A stretch of DNA of 64,000 nucleotides from assembly GCA_025060595.1 (NCBI GenBank), contig JANXBX010000007.1:37785-101784 (forward strand). The letters are read 5' to 3'. Origin of the DNA: Synergistota bacterium. Its GTDB lineage: Bacteria > Synergistota > GBS-1. The stretch's first letter is position 1; the number at the start of each line of letters is the position of its first letter. Shown here piece after piece: positions 28,014-36,229 of this stretch. The notes beneath the pieces are model-generated. The model was not told the origin of the DNA. It did not search any database and saw only the letters and a program-made list of their open reading frames with translations. A program made the position numbers and the translations under genes.

Positions 28014-29867
28014 TTAAAGCTTTCTAACTATATCATCTATACTTATAGAGCCAAGCCTCATAGCATCAGCTAGGTCTGACAATAATTCTCTTGGACTCTT
28101 AACTCCTTTTTCCGCCTTTAGTATGGGACTAAACCTCCTAGCTTTTCCATCCATAACCTTATAAGTTCCCTCATTTTCAAGCCAGCTCTTACCTGGTATA
28201 ACTACATCAGAAAGCTTCATTATAGCATCTATATAAGCACTGTGGAGAACGATAGTCTCATAACCCTTCTCAGCTATGGATGCTGGTGAATAACTTGAAT
28301 CTATATCTCCAAGGAAAAGGAAAAGAAGCTTTTTGCTTTTACCAGCACTATCAGCCAAATCAGGACTTATTCCTAATTCCCAAGCAGCTAAGCTATTACC
28401 CGTAGGAGTTAATATCATAACTTTAACATTGAGCTCCTCAGCGAGCTTAAGCCATGGTTCTATAGCCTCTTTATTACTTAACAAGCTGGCCCCCTCTAAA
28501 ACTATAATCGAGTTAGACATCGACTTTATCTTATTCTTATAATCATTGGCAAGAGATCCTTCACTTCCCTCTGCTACCCTTCTTACCTCTTTAGCCCATC
28601 TATCTATCTTACTTTCAATAGAGGAAATTACTACTAGCTCCGCGCCTCTGTTTCTAACGGCTCTCCTTATATAGGAACCTACTACACTATGCTCCTTAAC
28701 TATATCTCCTCCTATAAGAAGAATTAGATCAGCATTAAGTACGTCCTCATATGTACCTTTAGAAAGCTTAAAAGAAGATAAGTTTCTATATACATTACCG
28801 TCAAAAGTGTCTATATCTTTCACCCCTATCCTAGACGCAAACTCTTTAATATAAGCTAAATCCTCCGCTGGTAGAAAAGAAGAGGTCCTAAAGGCAATTT
28901 GATCAGGAGAATAAGCTTTTAGAAGCTGAACAACTCTATTCAGGGCCTCTTCGTATGTGGCCTCTACAAACCTACCTTTAGAATCCCTAAGAAGAGGAGT
29001 AGAAATTCTGTTTCTAGATTCCATAAGAGGTCCATATCTCCCTTTCTCGCAAAGCTGTCCCCCATCCAAGCTTCCCTTAACCAAGCCATTTCCTTCTATT
29101 TCAACGATATTGTTGTATCTTACGTAATTAGTAGTTTCACAACCTATACCACATATAGGACAAAAGGTTTCTATTCTCTCACAGAGGCTCCTTCTGCTCT
29201 TATAACCTCCAAACTTGCTAAAAATGGCACCAGCTGGACAAACCTGCATACAGGCCCCACAAGATATACAGCTTGATTTCCCCTTGCTTAAACCTGTGTC
29301 CACAGCTATCAAAGCTTTAGAGCCTCTAAAGCTAAAGTCAAGCGTCGAGTTAGCCACAATTTCTGAACAGACCCTAACACACCTGCCGCAAAGTATGCAA
29401 CGGTTATGATCAGTAACCATCACTGGAGAGCTTGTATCCACTGGATACTTATCTACATAGACAGGGAATGGGAAGTGCTCTATTTGAACCTCATAAGCCC
29501 TCTTCTGAAGTTCACAATCCGTATCTTCGTATTTTCCACTTTTTTCACAGAACATACAAAAGTGGTTTCTCTCCGTCATTATAAGATTCATCACAAACTT
29601 ACGAGCTTCCTTAACTCTATCGGTATCTGTGTATACCTCCATTCCATCAGCTACAGGAGTAGTGCAGCTTGTTAGAAGCCTTGGAGAACCTTTAACCTCT
29701 ACAACACAAAGCCTACAACCTCCATGAGGAGTCAAACCATCATGATAACATAAGGTTGGAATTCTAAAGCCAGCTTTTCTAGCAGCTTCAAGAATCGTCA
29801 TTCCTTCTGTTGCAACAACATCTTTTCCGTTTATCTTCAGCTTTACCTCTTTCACAGTATAAAACAC
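28014..29867 (-). CDS. hydA: NuoG-like electron-transfer subunit HydA of the NiFe-hydrogenase
   Basis: Iron-sulfur hub of 617 residues. Residues 1-75 are a plant-type [2Fe-2S] domain (C40, C51, C54, C68), then a His-Cys3 cluster (H102, C104, C107, C118), two [4Fe-4S] ferredoxin motifs (CILCGRCVRVC, CISCGACMQVC), and the NuoG/formate-dehydrogenase-type motif CPICGIGCETT with its fourth Cys in GGQLCEKGRYG. Residues ~280-617 are a shortened molybdopterin-oxidoreductase-like domain. There is no H-cluster domain and no clear metal-ligand Cys or Sec, so the domain is probably structural. It links HydB/C to HydS/L. Confidence 0.9.
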   Translation of the reverse strand: MFYTVKEVKLKINGKDVVATEGMTILEAARKAGFRIPTLCYHDGLTPHGGCRLCVVEVKGSPRLLTSCTTPVADGMEVYTDTDRVKEARKFVMNLIMTERNHFCMFCEKSGKYEDTDCELQKRAYEVQIEHFPFPVYVDKYPVDTSSPVMVTDHNRCILCGRCVRVCSEIVANSTLDFSFRGSKALIAVDTGLSKGKSSCISCGACMQVCPAGAIFSKFGGYKSRRSLCERIETFCPICGIGCETTNYVRYNNIVEIEGNGLVKGSLDGGQLCEKGRYGPLMESRNRISTPLLRDSKGRFVEATYEEALNRVVQLLKAYSPDQIAFRTSSFLPAEDLAYIKEFASRIGVKDIDTFDGNVYRNLSSFKLSKGTYEDVLNADLILLIGGDIVKEHSVVGSYIRRAVRNRGAELVVISSIESKIDRWAKEVRRVAEGSEGSLANDYKNKIKSMSNSIIVLEGASLLSNKEAIEPWLKLAEELNVKVMILTPTGNSLAAWELGISPDLADSAGKSKKLLFLFLGDIDSSYSPASIAEKGYETIVLHSAYIDAIMKLSDVVIPGKSWLENEGTYKVMDGKARRFSPILKAEKGVKSPRELLSDLADAMRLGSISIDDIVRKL

Positions 29868-29870
29868 CTC

Positions 29871-31442
29871 CTAAGATATTAATTCACTCTTGAAGAACTT
29901 AACAGCACTTGATAAAGGAAGGATAACTGACTGACCTAAGGCACATAGTGCCGTATCAGCCATTTTATCTGAAATTTCCATCATTTCTTTAAAATCCTTT
30001 TCGCTACCCTTACTCACCGCTATCCTCTCCATCTTTTCATAAAGCTTACTAATTCCTACCCTACAGGGTACACATTTTCCACAACTCTCATGCTTAAAGA
30101 AGAATATAACATTTTTGAGCATATCAACTATAGAAGTAGCTTCGTCAAAAACTAAGATAGCTCCTGAACCTAAAACCCCACCATACTCTTTCAATCCCTC
30201 ATAAGAAAGCGGGATATCAAGGGCATCTCTGCCTAAAAAGGCGCCGGCAGCCCCACCTATAAGAGCAGCCTTAAACTGCCGGTTGTTTCTAATGCCCTTG
30301 GCAAAGTCAAATATTACCTCCTTCAAAGTAGTCCCCATTTCCACCTCTATCAGCCCTGGTTCATTTACATGCCCAAGTATTGTATAAACCTTAGTACCTG
30401 GAGACTCTCTCGTTCCTATACTTCTAAACCAACTTGCCCCATTTAATATTATAGGTGGAACATTAGCAAGTGTTTCAACATTATTTACTACTGTAGGATA
30501 ACCCCATAATCCCTTGACACCAGGATAATACGGAGGTTTGGGCCTTGGGTTTCCTCTTTTACCTTCTATAGATTCTATTAAAGCTGTTTCCTCTCCACAC
30601 ACATAAGCCCCTGCTCCTTTCTTAATCTCCACATGAAAAGAAAAACCCGTCTCCAGAATATTATCTCCCAATAAACCCATCTTATAAGCATCCTCTATAG
30701 CCTTACCTATTCTTCTTATAGAAAGCTCATACTCTCCTCTTATATATAAGTAACCCCTTTTAGCTCCAACTGCATAACCTGCTATTATCATTCCCTCAAG
30801 AACTTTATGAGGATCCCCTTCAAGTATAAGCCTATCCTTAAACGTACCCGGTTCTCCTTCATCCGCGTTACATACCACAAACTTCTGAGAGGCTTTAACA
30901 TCAGCGGTAATTCTCCACTTTCTACCTGTAGGAAAACCTGCTCCCCCTCTACCTCTTAAACCGGAATTTTCTATTTCATTTATAACCCATTCAGGAGAAG
31001 ACTCTAAAGCTTTAGCTAAAGCTTCATAACCCCCAGTGGCTATGTATTCTTCTATACTGTCTGGATTTATAACCCCCGCATTCTGTAAAACAACTCTCTT
31101 CTGCCTGGCTAATTTTTTAGGAGCTTCACCTCTTGCTAGAATTTCGGCTATCTGGGGTTCAAGCATCAATCTTTTAACAAATCTACCCTTAAGAAGATGC
31201 TCCTCCACTATTTGAGGCACATCTTCAAGCTTTACATTGACATAGTAGACACCTTCAGGATAAACAAGCAAAACGACACCCCTACCTGTTATACCAAGGC
31301 TTCCCGTCTCAAGGACCCTAACCTCATCTTCAAGCCCTCGTTTCTTGATTTCTTCCTCGAGCTTCCTTTGGACCTCTCTTGCTCCAGCCAAAACAGCTCC
31401 CGCATCTATACCAACCAAAACATGGGCTCTCTCTATCCTCAT
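29871..31442 (-). CDS. hydB: NuoF-like flavin subunit HydB of the NiFe-hydrogenase (N-terminal cluster lost)
   Basis: NAD- and FMN-binding subunit of 523 residues. FMN/NAD motifs LRGRGGAGFPTGRKW, ADEGEPGTFKDRLILEGDPH and GAYVCGEETALIESIEG are intact, followed by an SLBB domain and the [4Fe-4S] motif ESCGKCVPCRVG...CALG. Two things are odd. The N-terminal thioredoxin-fold domain (residues 1-~90), which normally holds a [2Fe-2S] cluster, has no cysteine at all (VGIDAGAVLAG, ETGSLGITGRG). The C-terminal double [4Fe-4S] ferredoxin domain found in the second HydB copy (31956-33749) is absent. The gene is packed between hydC and hydA with 2-3 bp gaps. Confidence 0.93.
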   Translation of the reverse strand: MRIERAHVLVGIDAGAVLAGAREVQRKLEEEIKKRGLEDEVRVLETGSLGITGRGVVLLVYPEGVYYVNVKLEDVPQIVEEHLLKGRFVKRLMLEPQIAEILARGEAPKKLARQKRVVLQNAGVINPDSIEEYIATGGYEALAKALESSPEWVINEIENSGLRGRGGAGFPTGRKWRITADVKASQKFVVCNADEGEPGTFKDRLILEGDPHKVLEGMIIAGYAVGAKRGYLYIRGEYELSIRRIGKAIEDAYKMGLLGDNILETGFSFHVEIKKGAGAYVCGEETALIESIEGKRGNPRPKPPYYPGVKGLWGYPTVVNNVETLANVPPIILNGASWFRSIGTRESPGTKVYTILGHVNEPGLIEVEMGTTLKEVIFDFAKGIRNNRQFKAALIGGAAGAFLGRDALDIPLSYEGLKEYGGVLGSGAILVFDEATSIVDMLKNVIFFFKHESCGKCVPCRVGISKLYEKMERIAVSKGSEKDFKEMMEISDKMADTALCALGQSVILPLSSAVKFFKSELIS

Positions 31443-31444
31443 TC

Positions 31445-31900
31445 CTATCCTCCCCTTCTATACTCATTAATAATGTCTCTAACTCTAGCCGGGGTTAAAT
31501 TTCCATAAGCTATCTCGTCTATCATCATGGCTGGAGCTACACCGCATATTCCAAGACAGCTTGATATCTCCAAGGTGAATAGCCCATCTTTTGTGGTATC
31601 CCCCACGTCCACACCAAGTTCTTCTTTTAAGGCTTCTAAAATACTCTCTCCTCCTAGCAAATGACAAGCAGGTGAAACACACACCCTTATTACATGTTTT
31701 CCTCTAGGCTTTACAGAAAACATCGTATAAAACGTCGCTGTACCATACACCTCTGCAGGTGTTATTCCGACATATTTAGCAATCATCTCTATATCCTCAC
31801 TAGATAAGCTATTATTGGGAGAAGTTTCTTGAACAGCGTGAAGAATATCTAATAAATTTTCTCTCCTCGGCTCAAACTTACTCAACACATCCTTCACCAT
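31445..31900 (-). CDS. hydC: NuoE-like [2Fe-2S] subunit HydC of the NiFe-hydrogenase
   Basis: Thioredoxin-fold [2Fe-2S] subunit, 151 residues. Helical N-terminus, then YGTATFYTMFSVKPRGKH and the four cluster ligands in VCVSPACH and CLGICGVAP. It pairs with HydB at the flavin. GGAGGGGGAG precedes the ATG. Two base pairs separate it from hydB. Confidence 0.94.
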   Translation of the reverse strand: MVKDVLSKFEPRRENLLDILHAVQETSPNNSLSSEDIEMIAKYVGITPAEVYGTATFYTMFSVKPRGKHVIRVCVSPACHLLGGESILEALKEELGVDVGDTTKDGLFTLEISSCLGICGVAPAMMIDEIAYGNLTPARVRDIINEYRRGG

Positions 31901-31955
31901 GGAATTTTACTCCCCCTCCCTTGACTATAGCTTTACTCATCCCATCCTTGCTTCC

Positions 31956-33749
31956 CTAATCAATTATAACGGCATTCACGGGACAAACCTTCTTGCACTC
32001 TCCACATTTTACACAAATTTCCGAATTTATAAAATGAGGCTTTCTTATAGCTCCACTTATAGCTTTAACTGGACATACTTTAGCACATCTACCACACCCT
32101 ATACATTTTTCCACTAAAATAAGATACTTGATTAGAGAGACACAGACCTTAGCTGGGCACTTCTTTTGTATAACGTGAGCCTCGTACTCCTCTCTAAAGT
32201 ATCTAACGGTGCTTAATACAGGATTAGGCGCTGTTTGTCCTAAACCACATAGAGAAGCTTGTTGAACCCAATTTCCAAGTCTCTCCAACTCATTAATATC
32301 CTCCATCTTGCCTGCTCCCTGGGTTATCCTTTCAAGAATCTCTAACATTCTCTTGGTCCCTACTCTACAAGGAATACACTTTCCACAAGATTCAAGCTGA
32401 CAAAACTCCAAGAAATATCGTGCTAACTCGACCATACATGTGTTTTCATCAAGGATTATTAGTCCACCAGATCCAACAATAGCCCCTGCTTCCTTCACAG
32501 ACTCATAAGTTAAGGGAAGATCTAAGTGACGCTCAGTTAAACATCCACCAGAGGGTCCTCCTATCTGCGCAGCTTTAAACTTTCCATCGTTTATGATTCC
32601 TCCACCAATATCAAACACAACCTCTCGCAAGGTTATTCCCATTGGTACTTCTATCAATCCCGTATTTTTCACCTTTCCCGATAGAGCAAAAACCTTCGTT
32701 CCCGAGGAACTATCGGTACCAAAGCTTCTAAACCACTCAGGACCATTAAGTATTATATGCCTTACGTTAGCATACGTTTCTACATTGTTTATCAAGGTTG
32801 GCTTACCCCAAAGCCCATGCGTAGCTGGAAAAGGAGGTTTAGACCTTGGCATTCCCCTTCTACCCTCTATAGAGGCAAGAAGAGCTGTCTCCTCACCACA
32901 AACAAAGGCGCCAGCACCTATTCTCAACTCTACATCAAAGGAGAAACCCGTATCAAGAATATTCTTACCTAAGAATCCGTATTTCCTTGCCTGCTCCATA
33001 GCTATCTGCAACCTTTTTATTGCTAATGGATATTCAGCTCTAACGTAAATATAACCTTGCTTTGATCCTACAGCATAGGCTGCTATAAGCATACCCTCTA
33101 AAACAGCATGAGGGTCTCCCTCTAAAATAGCTCTGTCCATAAAGGCTCCAGGATCTCCCTCATCCCCATTGCAAACAACATACTTTGGCTCCCCTTTTGC
33201 TGATCTAACAAACCTCCACTTTAATCCCGTTGGAAAACCTGCACCTCCTCTTCCCCTAAGGTTGGACTTTTCCATCATAGATATAACCTCATCAGGCGTC
33301 ATTCTCTCAAGTACCCTAGCTAAAGCCTCGTACCCGTTTGCAGCTATGTACTCCTCTATATTCTCCGGATCGATAACACCACAGTTAGCAAGTACTATCT
33401 TCTCTTGCTTTGCAAAAAACGGGATTTCCTCTTTGCTAACCCTTACGGCAGCTTCATCCTTAGCCAAAAGCTCCTTTACAACTCTACCCTTTAGCAGATG
33501 CTCCTCTACTATAAGATCTACATCGCTTAAACCAACTTTCTGATAAAATGCACCTTCCGGGTAGACCAGAACAATGGGACCTCTCTCACACGGTCCCATA
33601 CAACCAGTACCTATTATTCTAACTTCAACATCCAGCTCTTTCTCTTTTATTTTCTCCTCTAATCTCTTCTTAACAAGCTCGCTACCTGCAGATACACAGC
33701 CCGCTCCCATGCAAACCAAAACGTGAGCTCTTTGAATCAAAACCATCAC
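31956..33749 (-). CDS. hydB: Second NuoF-like subunit (HydB2), full cluster set
   Basis: A 597-residue paralogue of the hydrogenase HydB, with every cluster motif present: N-terminal [2Fe-2S] domain with C13, C18, C50 and C54, FMN/NAD motifs LRGRGGAGFPTGLKW and GAFVCGEETALLASIEG, SLBB domain, the ESCGKCIPCRVG cluster with its distal Cys in SLCGLGQ, and a C-terminal double [4Fe-4S] ferredoxin (CIGCGRCAKVCPVKA, CVKCGECKKVCPVNA). This is the architecture of HydB in the bifurcating [FeFe]-hydrogenase of Thermotoga. Its HydC partner is at 34676-35149, but there is no third HydA-like subunit nearby; it may combine with an enzyme encoded elsewhere. Confidence 0.92.
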   Translation of the reverse strand: MMVLIQRAHVLVCMGAGCVSAGSELVKKRLEEKIKEKELDVEVRIIGTGCMGPCERGPIVLVYPEGAFYQKVGLSDVDLIVEEHLLKGRVVKELLAKDEAAVRVSKEEIPFFAKQEKIVLANCGVIDPENIEEYIAANGYEALARVLERMTPDEVISMMEKSNLRGRGGAGFPTGLKWRFVRSAKGEPKYVVCNGDEGDPGAFMDRAILEGDPHAVLEGMLIAAYAVGSKQGYIYVRAEYPLAIKRLQIAMEQARKYGFLGKNILDTGFSFDVELRIGAGAFVCGEETALLASIEGRRGMPRSKPPFPATHGLWGKPTLINNVETYANVRHIILNGPEWFRSFGTDSSSGTKVFALSGKVKNTGLIEVPMGITLREVVFDIGGGIINDGKFKAAQIGGPSGGCLTERHLDLPLTYESVKEAGAIVGSGGLIILDENTCMVELARYFLEFCQLESCGKCIPCRVGTKRMLEILERITQGAGKMEDINELERLGNWVQQASLCGLGQTAPNPVLSTVRYFREEYEAHVIQKKCPAKVCVSLIKYLILVEKCIGCGRCAKVCPVKAISGAIRKPHFINSEICVKCGECKKVCPVNAVIID

Positions 33750-33773
33750 TCCCCCACACTAAGGTATCAGAAC

Positions 33774-34124
33774 TTATACAACATATTCAGAAACTATTCT
33801 GCCATTTATAACATGTTCAACAACTATTCTTCTCGCTACTTCAGGAGTAACTCTACCGTAAGTTATAGAAGCCTCTGGAGTAATAACTTCCACAAGAGGC
33901 TCTGCTGATGCCAAACCTTTCTCGCCAGTTTGCAAAACAATAACATCCTTCAATCCTCTTTTTGATATCTCGTCCAAAAATGCCTTTAATACCTCCCTTG
34001 CCCCAGCAGCTATACCTGACGTCCCCATACTCACGATTATCTTTACTTTAGGTTCTATGCTTTCCCTTAGCTTAAGCTCCTCCTGCACCTTTTCCCTCAA
34101 CTTCCTAAGTTCCTCTATCTTCAT
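33774..34124 (-). CDS. Thioredoxin-fold [2Fe-2S] ferredoxin homologue lacking all cysteines
   Basis: A 116-residue protein of the family often annotated '(2Fe-2S) ferredoxin domain', found next to HydBC genes in Thermotogae and Clostridia. A short coiled N-terminus (residues 1-25) precedes the domain. The positions that hold cluster cysteines in relatives are replaced: MGTSGIAAGAREV where Cys is expected after GT, and QTGEKGLASAEPLVEV where TGC and LC are expected. No Cys is left, so it cannot bind the usual cluster. It probably has a structural or regulatory role with the HATPase gene 1 bp upstream. Confidence 0.82.
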   Translation of the reverse strand: MKIEELRKLREKVQEELKLRESIEPKVKIIVSMGTSGIAAGAREVLKAFLDEISKRGLKDVIVLQTGEKGLASAEPLVEVITPEASITYGRVTPEVARRIVVEHVINGRIVSEYVV

Positions 34125-34676
34125 CTATATACCTCCTTTCAAAATAGCATTTATCTCCCTCTCTATATCTTCCTTTACAAATCTTATAACCTCTGGGTGA
34201 AAAAGGGCTTCCTTTCCAAGAACTTCCTTTATTTCCCTCGTATCGATTTTAAACTCTCCATAATCAGTTTTAACATATATAAAGAAATCTATATCAGCAT
34301 GACCAGCTATTATAGTAAGTATTGTAGATGATAAATCACCTAATGGAGGTCGATCTATATGATTAAGCTTCATCTGAACAGTAACCTTCGTACCTTTACC
34401 TTTCTCGCTATCAATAGTCAAAGAGCCCCCACAGCCTTCCGCAACCTGAGCAAATATGGGCAATCCCAAACCCACCCTTTTCCCAGATTTAGATGTATAA
34501 AATGGATCTAATGCTTTTACCGCCTCATCTTTTTCCATTCCCTTACCGTTATCTTCTATAACTATCTTTAAGACATCGTTCTTCTCGCTAACTTCTAATA
34601 GTATCTTAATAATTGAAGCACCTGCACTTACTGAATTTTCAACTATATCTAATATATTTAAAGAAAGTTCCTCCAT
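34125..34676 (-). CDS. HATPase (GHKL) protein, histidine-kinase-like ATPase
   Basis: Stand-alone GHKL ATPase of 183 residues. N-box DIVENSVSAGA, G1 box EDNGKGM, a PFYTSK lid and G2 box RVGLGLP are clear, so it should bind ATP. No dimerisation or phosphoacceptor His domain precedes it, hence it is more like an anti-sigma or switch kinase than a sensor kinase. Residues ~110-183 form an unassigned C-terminal extension. It shares a base with hydC2 upstream, an arrangement seen in other Hyd clusters, and suggests regulation of the module. Confidence 0.88.
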   Translation of the reverse strand: MEELSLNILDIVENSVSAGASIIKILLEVSEKNDVLKIVIEDNGKGMEKDEAVKALDPFYTSKSGKRVGLGLPIFAQVAEGCGGSLTIDSEKGKGTKVTVQMKLNHIDRPPLGDLSSTILTIIAGHADIDFFIYVKTDYGEFKIDTREIKEVLGKEALFHPEVIRFVKEDIEREINAILKGGI

Positions 34677-35149
34677 TATCCACCATATTTAGAAATTATA
34701 TTTCTCACACTCTCAGGAGTAACCCTACCATGTATATCCTCATTAACCATAAGTACTGGAGCCAATCCGCAGCAACCAAAACATCTAGCTATATCTAGCG
34801 TGAACATACCATCAGGTGTTGTATGTCCTACCTTTATACCCAAAACCTTCTCAAGCTCCTTGACTATTTCTGGAGCTCCTCTAACATGGCATGCCGTACC
34901 TTCACATACGGTTATTATGTATTTTCCAACAGGCTCTCTTCTGAAAAAGTTATAAAAGGTCACAACACCATAAACAGTACTCTCCGGAATTCCAAGCTTC
35001 TCCGCCACAAGCTTTTGAACCTCCTCTGGAAGATAACCGATCTCTAGCTGAATAGAGTGAAGAGCACCTATAAGCGAAGACTGTCCCTTAGGAAAGCGAT
35101 TTAAAATCTTTTCAACTTTTTCAAGCTTTTCCTTTGATAATTTTACCAT
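34676..35149 (-). CDS. hydC: Second NuoE-like [2Fe-2S] subunit (HydC2)
   Basis: A 157-residue NuoE-like protein: YGVVTFYNFFRREPVGKY and ligands in VCEGTACH and CFGCCGLAP. It is the partner expected for HydB2. The gene overlaps the PHP gene by seven bases upstream and the HATPase gene by one downstream, so the non-enzymatic genes and hydC2 are translated together. Confidence 0.93.
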   Translation of the reverse strand: MVKLSKEKLEKVEKILNRFPKGQSSLIGALHSIQLEIGYLPEEVQKLVAEKLGIPESTVYGVVTFYNFFRREPVGKYIITVCEGTACHVRGAPEIVKELEKVLGIKVGHTTPDGMFTLDIARCFGCCGLAPVLMVNEDIHGRVTPESVRNIISKYGG

Positions 35150-35877
35150 ATTTTAACCCTCCTTTTATCTTGAATCGCTTCAATCAAATTGTAGGGATCA
35201 AGCCTGTCCAGACAAACAAGGGTTCTCCCTTTTCCAATAGAATCTAAAAAATGAGCATCAGAAGAAACTATAATAACGTGCTCGCTGAACTCTGGATGCT
35301 CCGAGAGAAATGAAGAAATATCCGTGGAGTGACCTATTTCTAATATCTTGAAGGGGAAATCCTGAGGAACAAAACCCAACACGGGGATTATCCCACAGAA
35401 CTCACGATTAACATGAGCTGGATAAGCTATACCTCTTAACTCCCTTGTCTTTTGAACAACATCCTCAATAGAAACCCTAGCAGAAATCTGAAGCAACCTC
35501 TTATCTATTTCAATAACATTATCCTCCTCATCCACAACCACTTGAACTCCAAATATCTCCTCATTGTTTATTAAGTTAGGTATATATTCTTTAAGCCATT
35601 CCTCAAAGCTCAGAACCATTTCCTCTGTTGGGAAAAGGGAGACAAGATGTACCTCCTCTTGCGTCTGCACTTCTATACCTGGTATGACCAAGATATTTTC
35701 CCTTTGACCAGCTCTAATGCATGCTCCGACATTCTTAGCACTATTATGATCCGTTATGGCTAAAACTTCAACCCCAACCTCTTTCGCTTTAAGGATAATA
35801 TTCCTGGGAGTCATCTCCCAGTCAGCACAAGCTGAAAGCACGGTATGTATATGAAGCTCTGCTTTAAACCATTTCAT
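35143..35877 (-). CDS. PHP-domain metal-dependent phosphoesterase
   Basis: PHP-superfamily protein of 244 residues with the metal motifs AELHIHTVLSACADWEMTP, LAITDHNSAKN, IPGIEVQTQEEVH, and near the end VIIVSSDAHFLDSIGKG. The set of His and Asp ligands appears complete, so hydrolysis of a phosphoester (nucleotide, pAp-like or phosphoprotein) is likely. The substrate is unknown. PHP genes recur beside DRTGG and HATPase genes in hydrogenase clusters of fermentative anaerobes, implying a role in signalling. Confidence 0.85.
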   Translation of the reverse strand: MKWFKAELHIHTVLSACADWEMTPRNIILKAKEVGVEVLAITDHNSAKNVGACIRAGQRENILVIPGIEVQTQEEVHLVSLFPTEEMVLSFEEWLKEYIPNLINNEEIFGVQVVVDEEDNVIEIDKRLLQISARVSIEDVVQKTRELRGIAYPAHVNREFCGIIPVLGFVPQDFPFKILEIGHSTDISSFLSEHPEFSEHVIIVSSDAHFLDSIGKGRTLVCLDRLDPYNLIEAIQDKRRVKIW

Positions 35878-35893
35878 ATTATAACACTCTAGC

Positions 35894-36229
35894 TCACTTT
35901 AATCCAGCCTTAAATAAGATTCCAGAGGTTCTAAAGGAATTTTCCTTAGTCCTTATGATAGCCACACCTTCTTGCTTTGCCTTCTCAACAACCTTAGGAT
36001 CCACACTTTTATTCTCGCATATTATTATAGCCTTTATACCTACTAAGACGGCTACAGCAACCACATTCAAGTGGCTTTGTATAGTTACCCACACAGAGTC
36101 TGCTTTAGCTTTGCCTATAACTTCGCTTAAAAGATCGCTCGTATAACCGTAAGTCACCTCTTCATCCATGTTAAGCTCACCAGTCAAAACCTCACAATCC
36201 AAAATATCAACTATCTCCCTTATCTTCAA
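35894..36229 (-). CDS. DRTGG-domain protein, copy 1
   Basis: Single DRTGG domain, 111 residues. The domain is known from the region upstream of CBS or HPr-kinase-like modules and is thought to bind ligands or mediate interaction. Seen here: MKIREIVDILDCEVLTGE, YGYTSDLLSEVIGKAKADSVWVT and VKAIIIC-like strand VGIKAIIICENK. It lies directly after the CBS-HATPase gene (4-bp overlap), with a paralogue on that gene's other side. Confidence 0.82.
   Translation of the reverse strand: MKIREIVDILDCEVLTGELNMDEEVTYGYTSDLLSEVIGKAKADSVWVTIQSHLNVVAVAVLVGIKAIIICENKSVDPKVVEKAKQEGVAIIRTKENSFRTSGILFKAGLK

Noticed and set aside
28014..29867. Formate dehydrogenase catalytic subunit
   Set aside because: The NuoG-like CPICGIGC motif and molybdopterin-like domain are present, but the domain is shortened and has no obvious Cys or Sec metal ligand; position between HydB and HydS fits HydA.
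32593..33543. Long plus-strand reading frames opposite hydB2
   Set aside because: They have low-complexity Ser/Pro/Leu composition, no ribosome sites and lie antisense to a well-conserved gene, so they are shadows.
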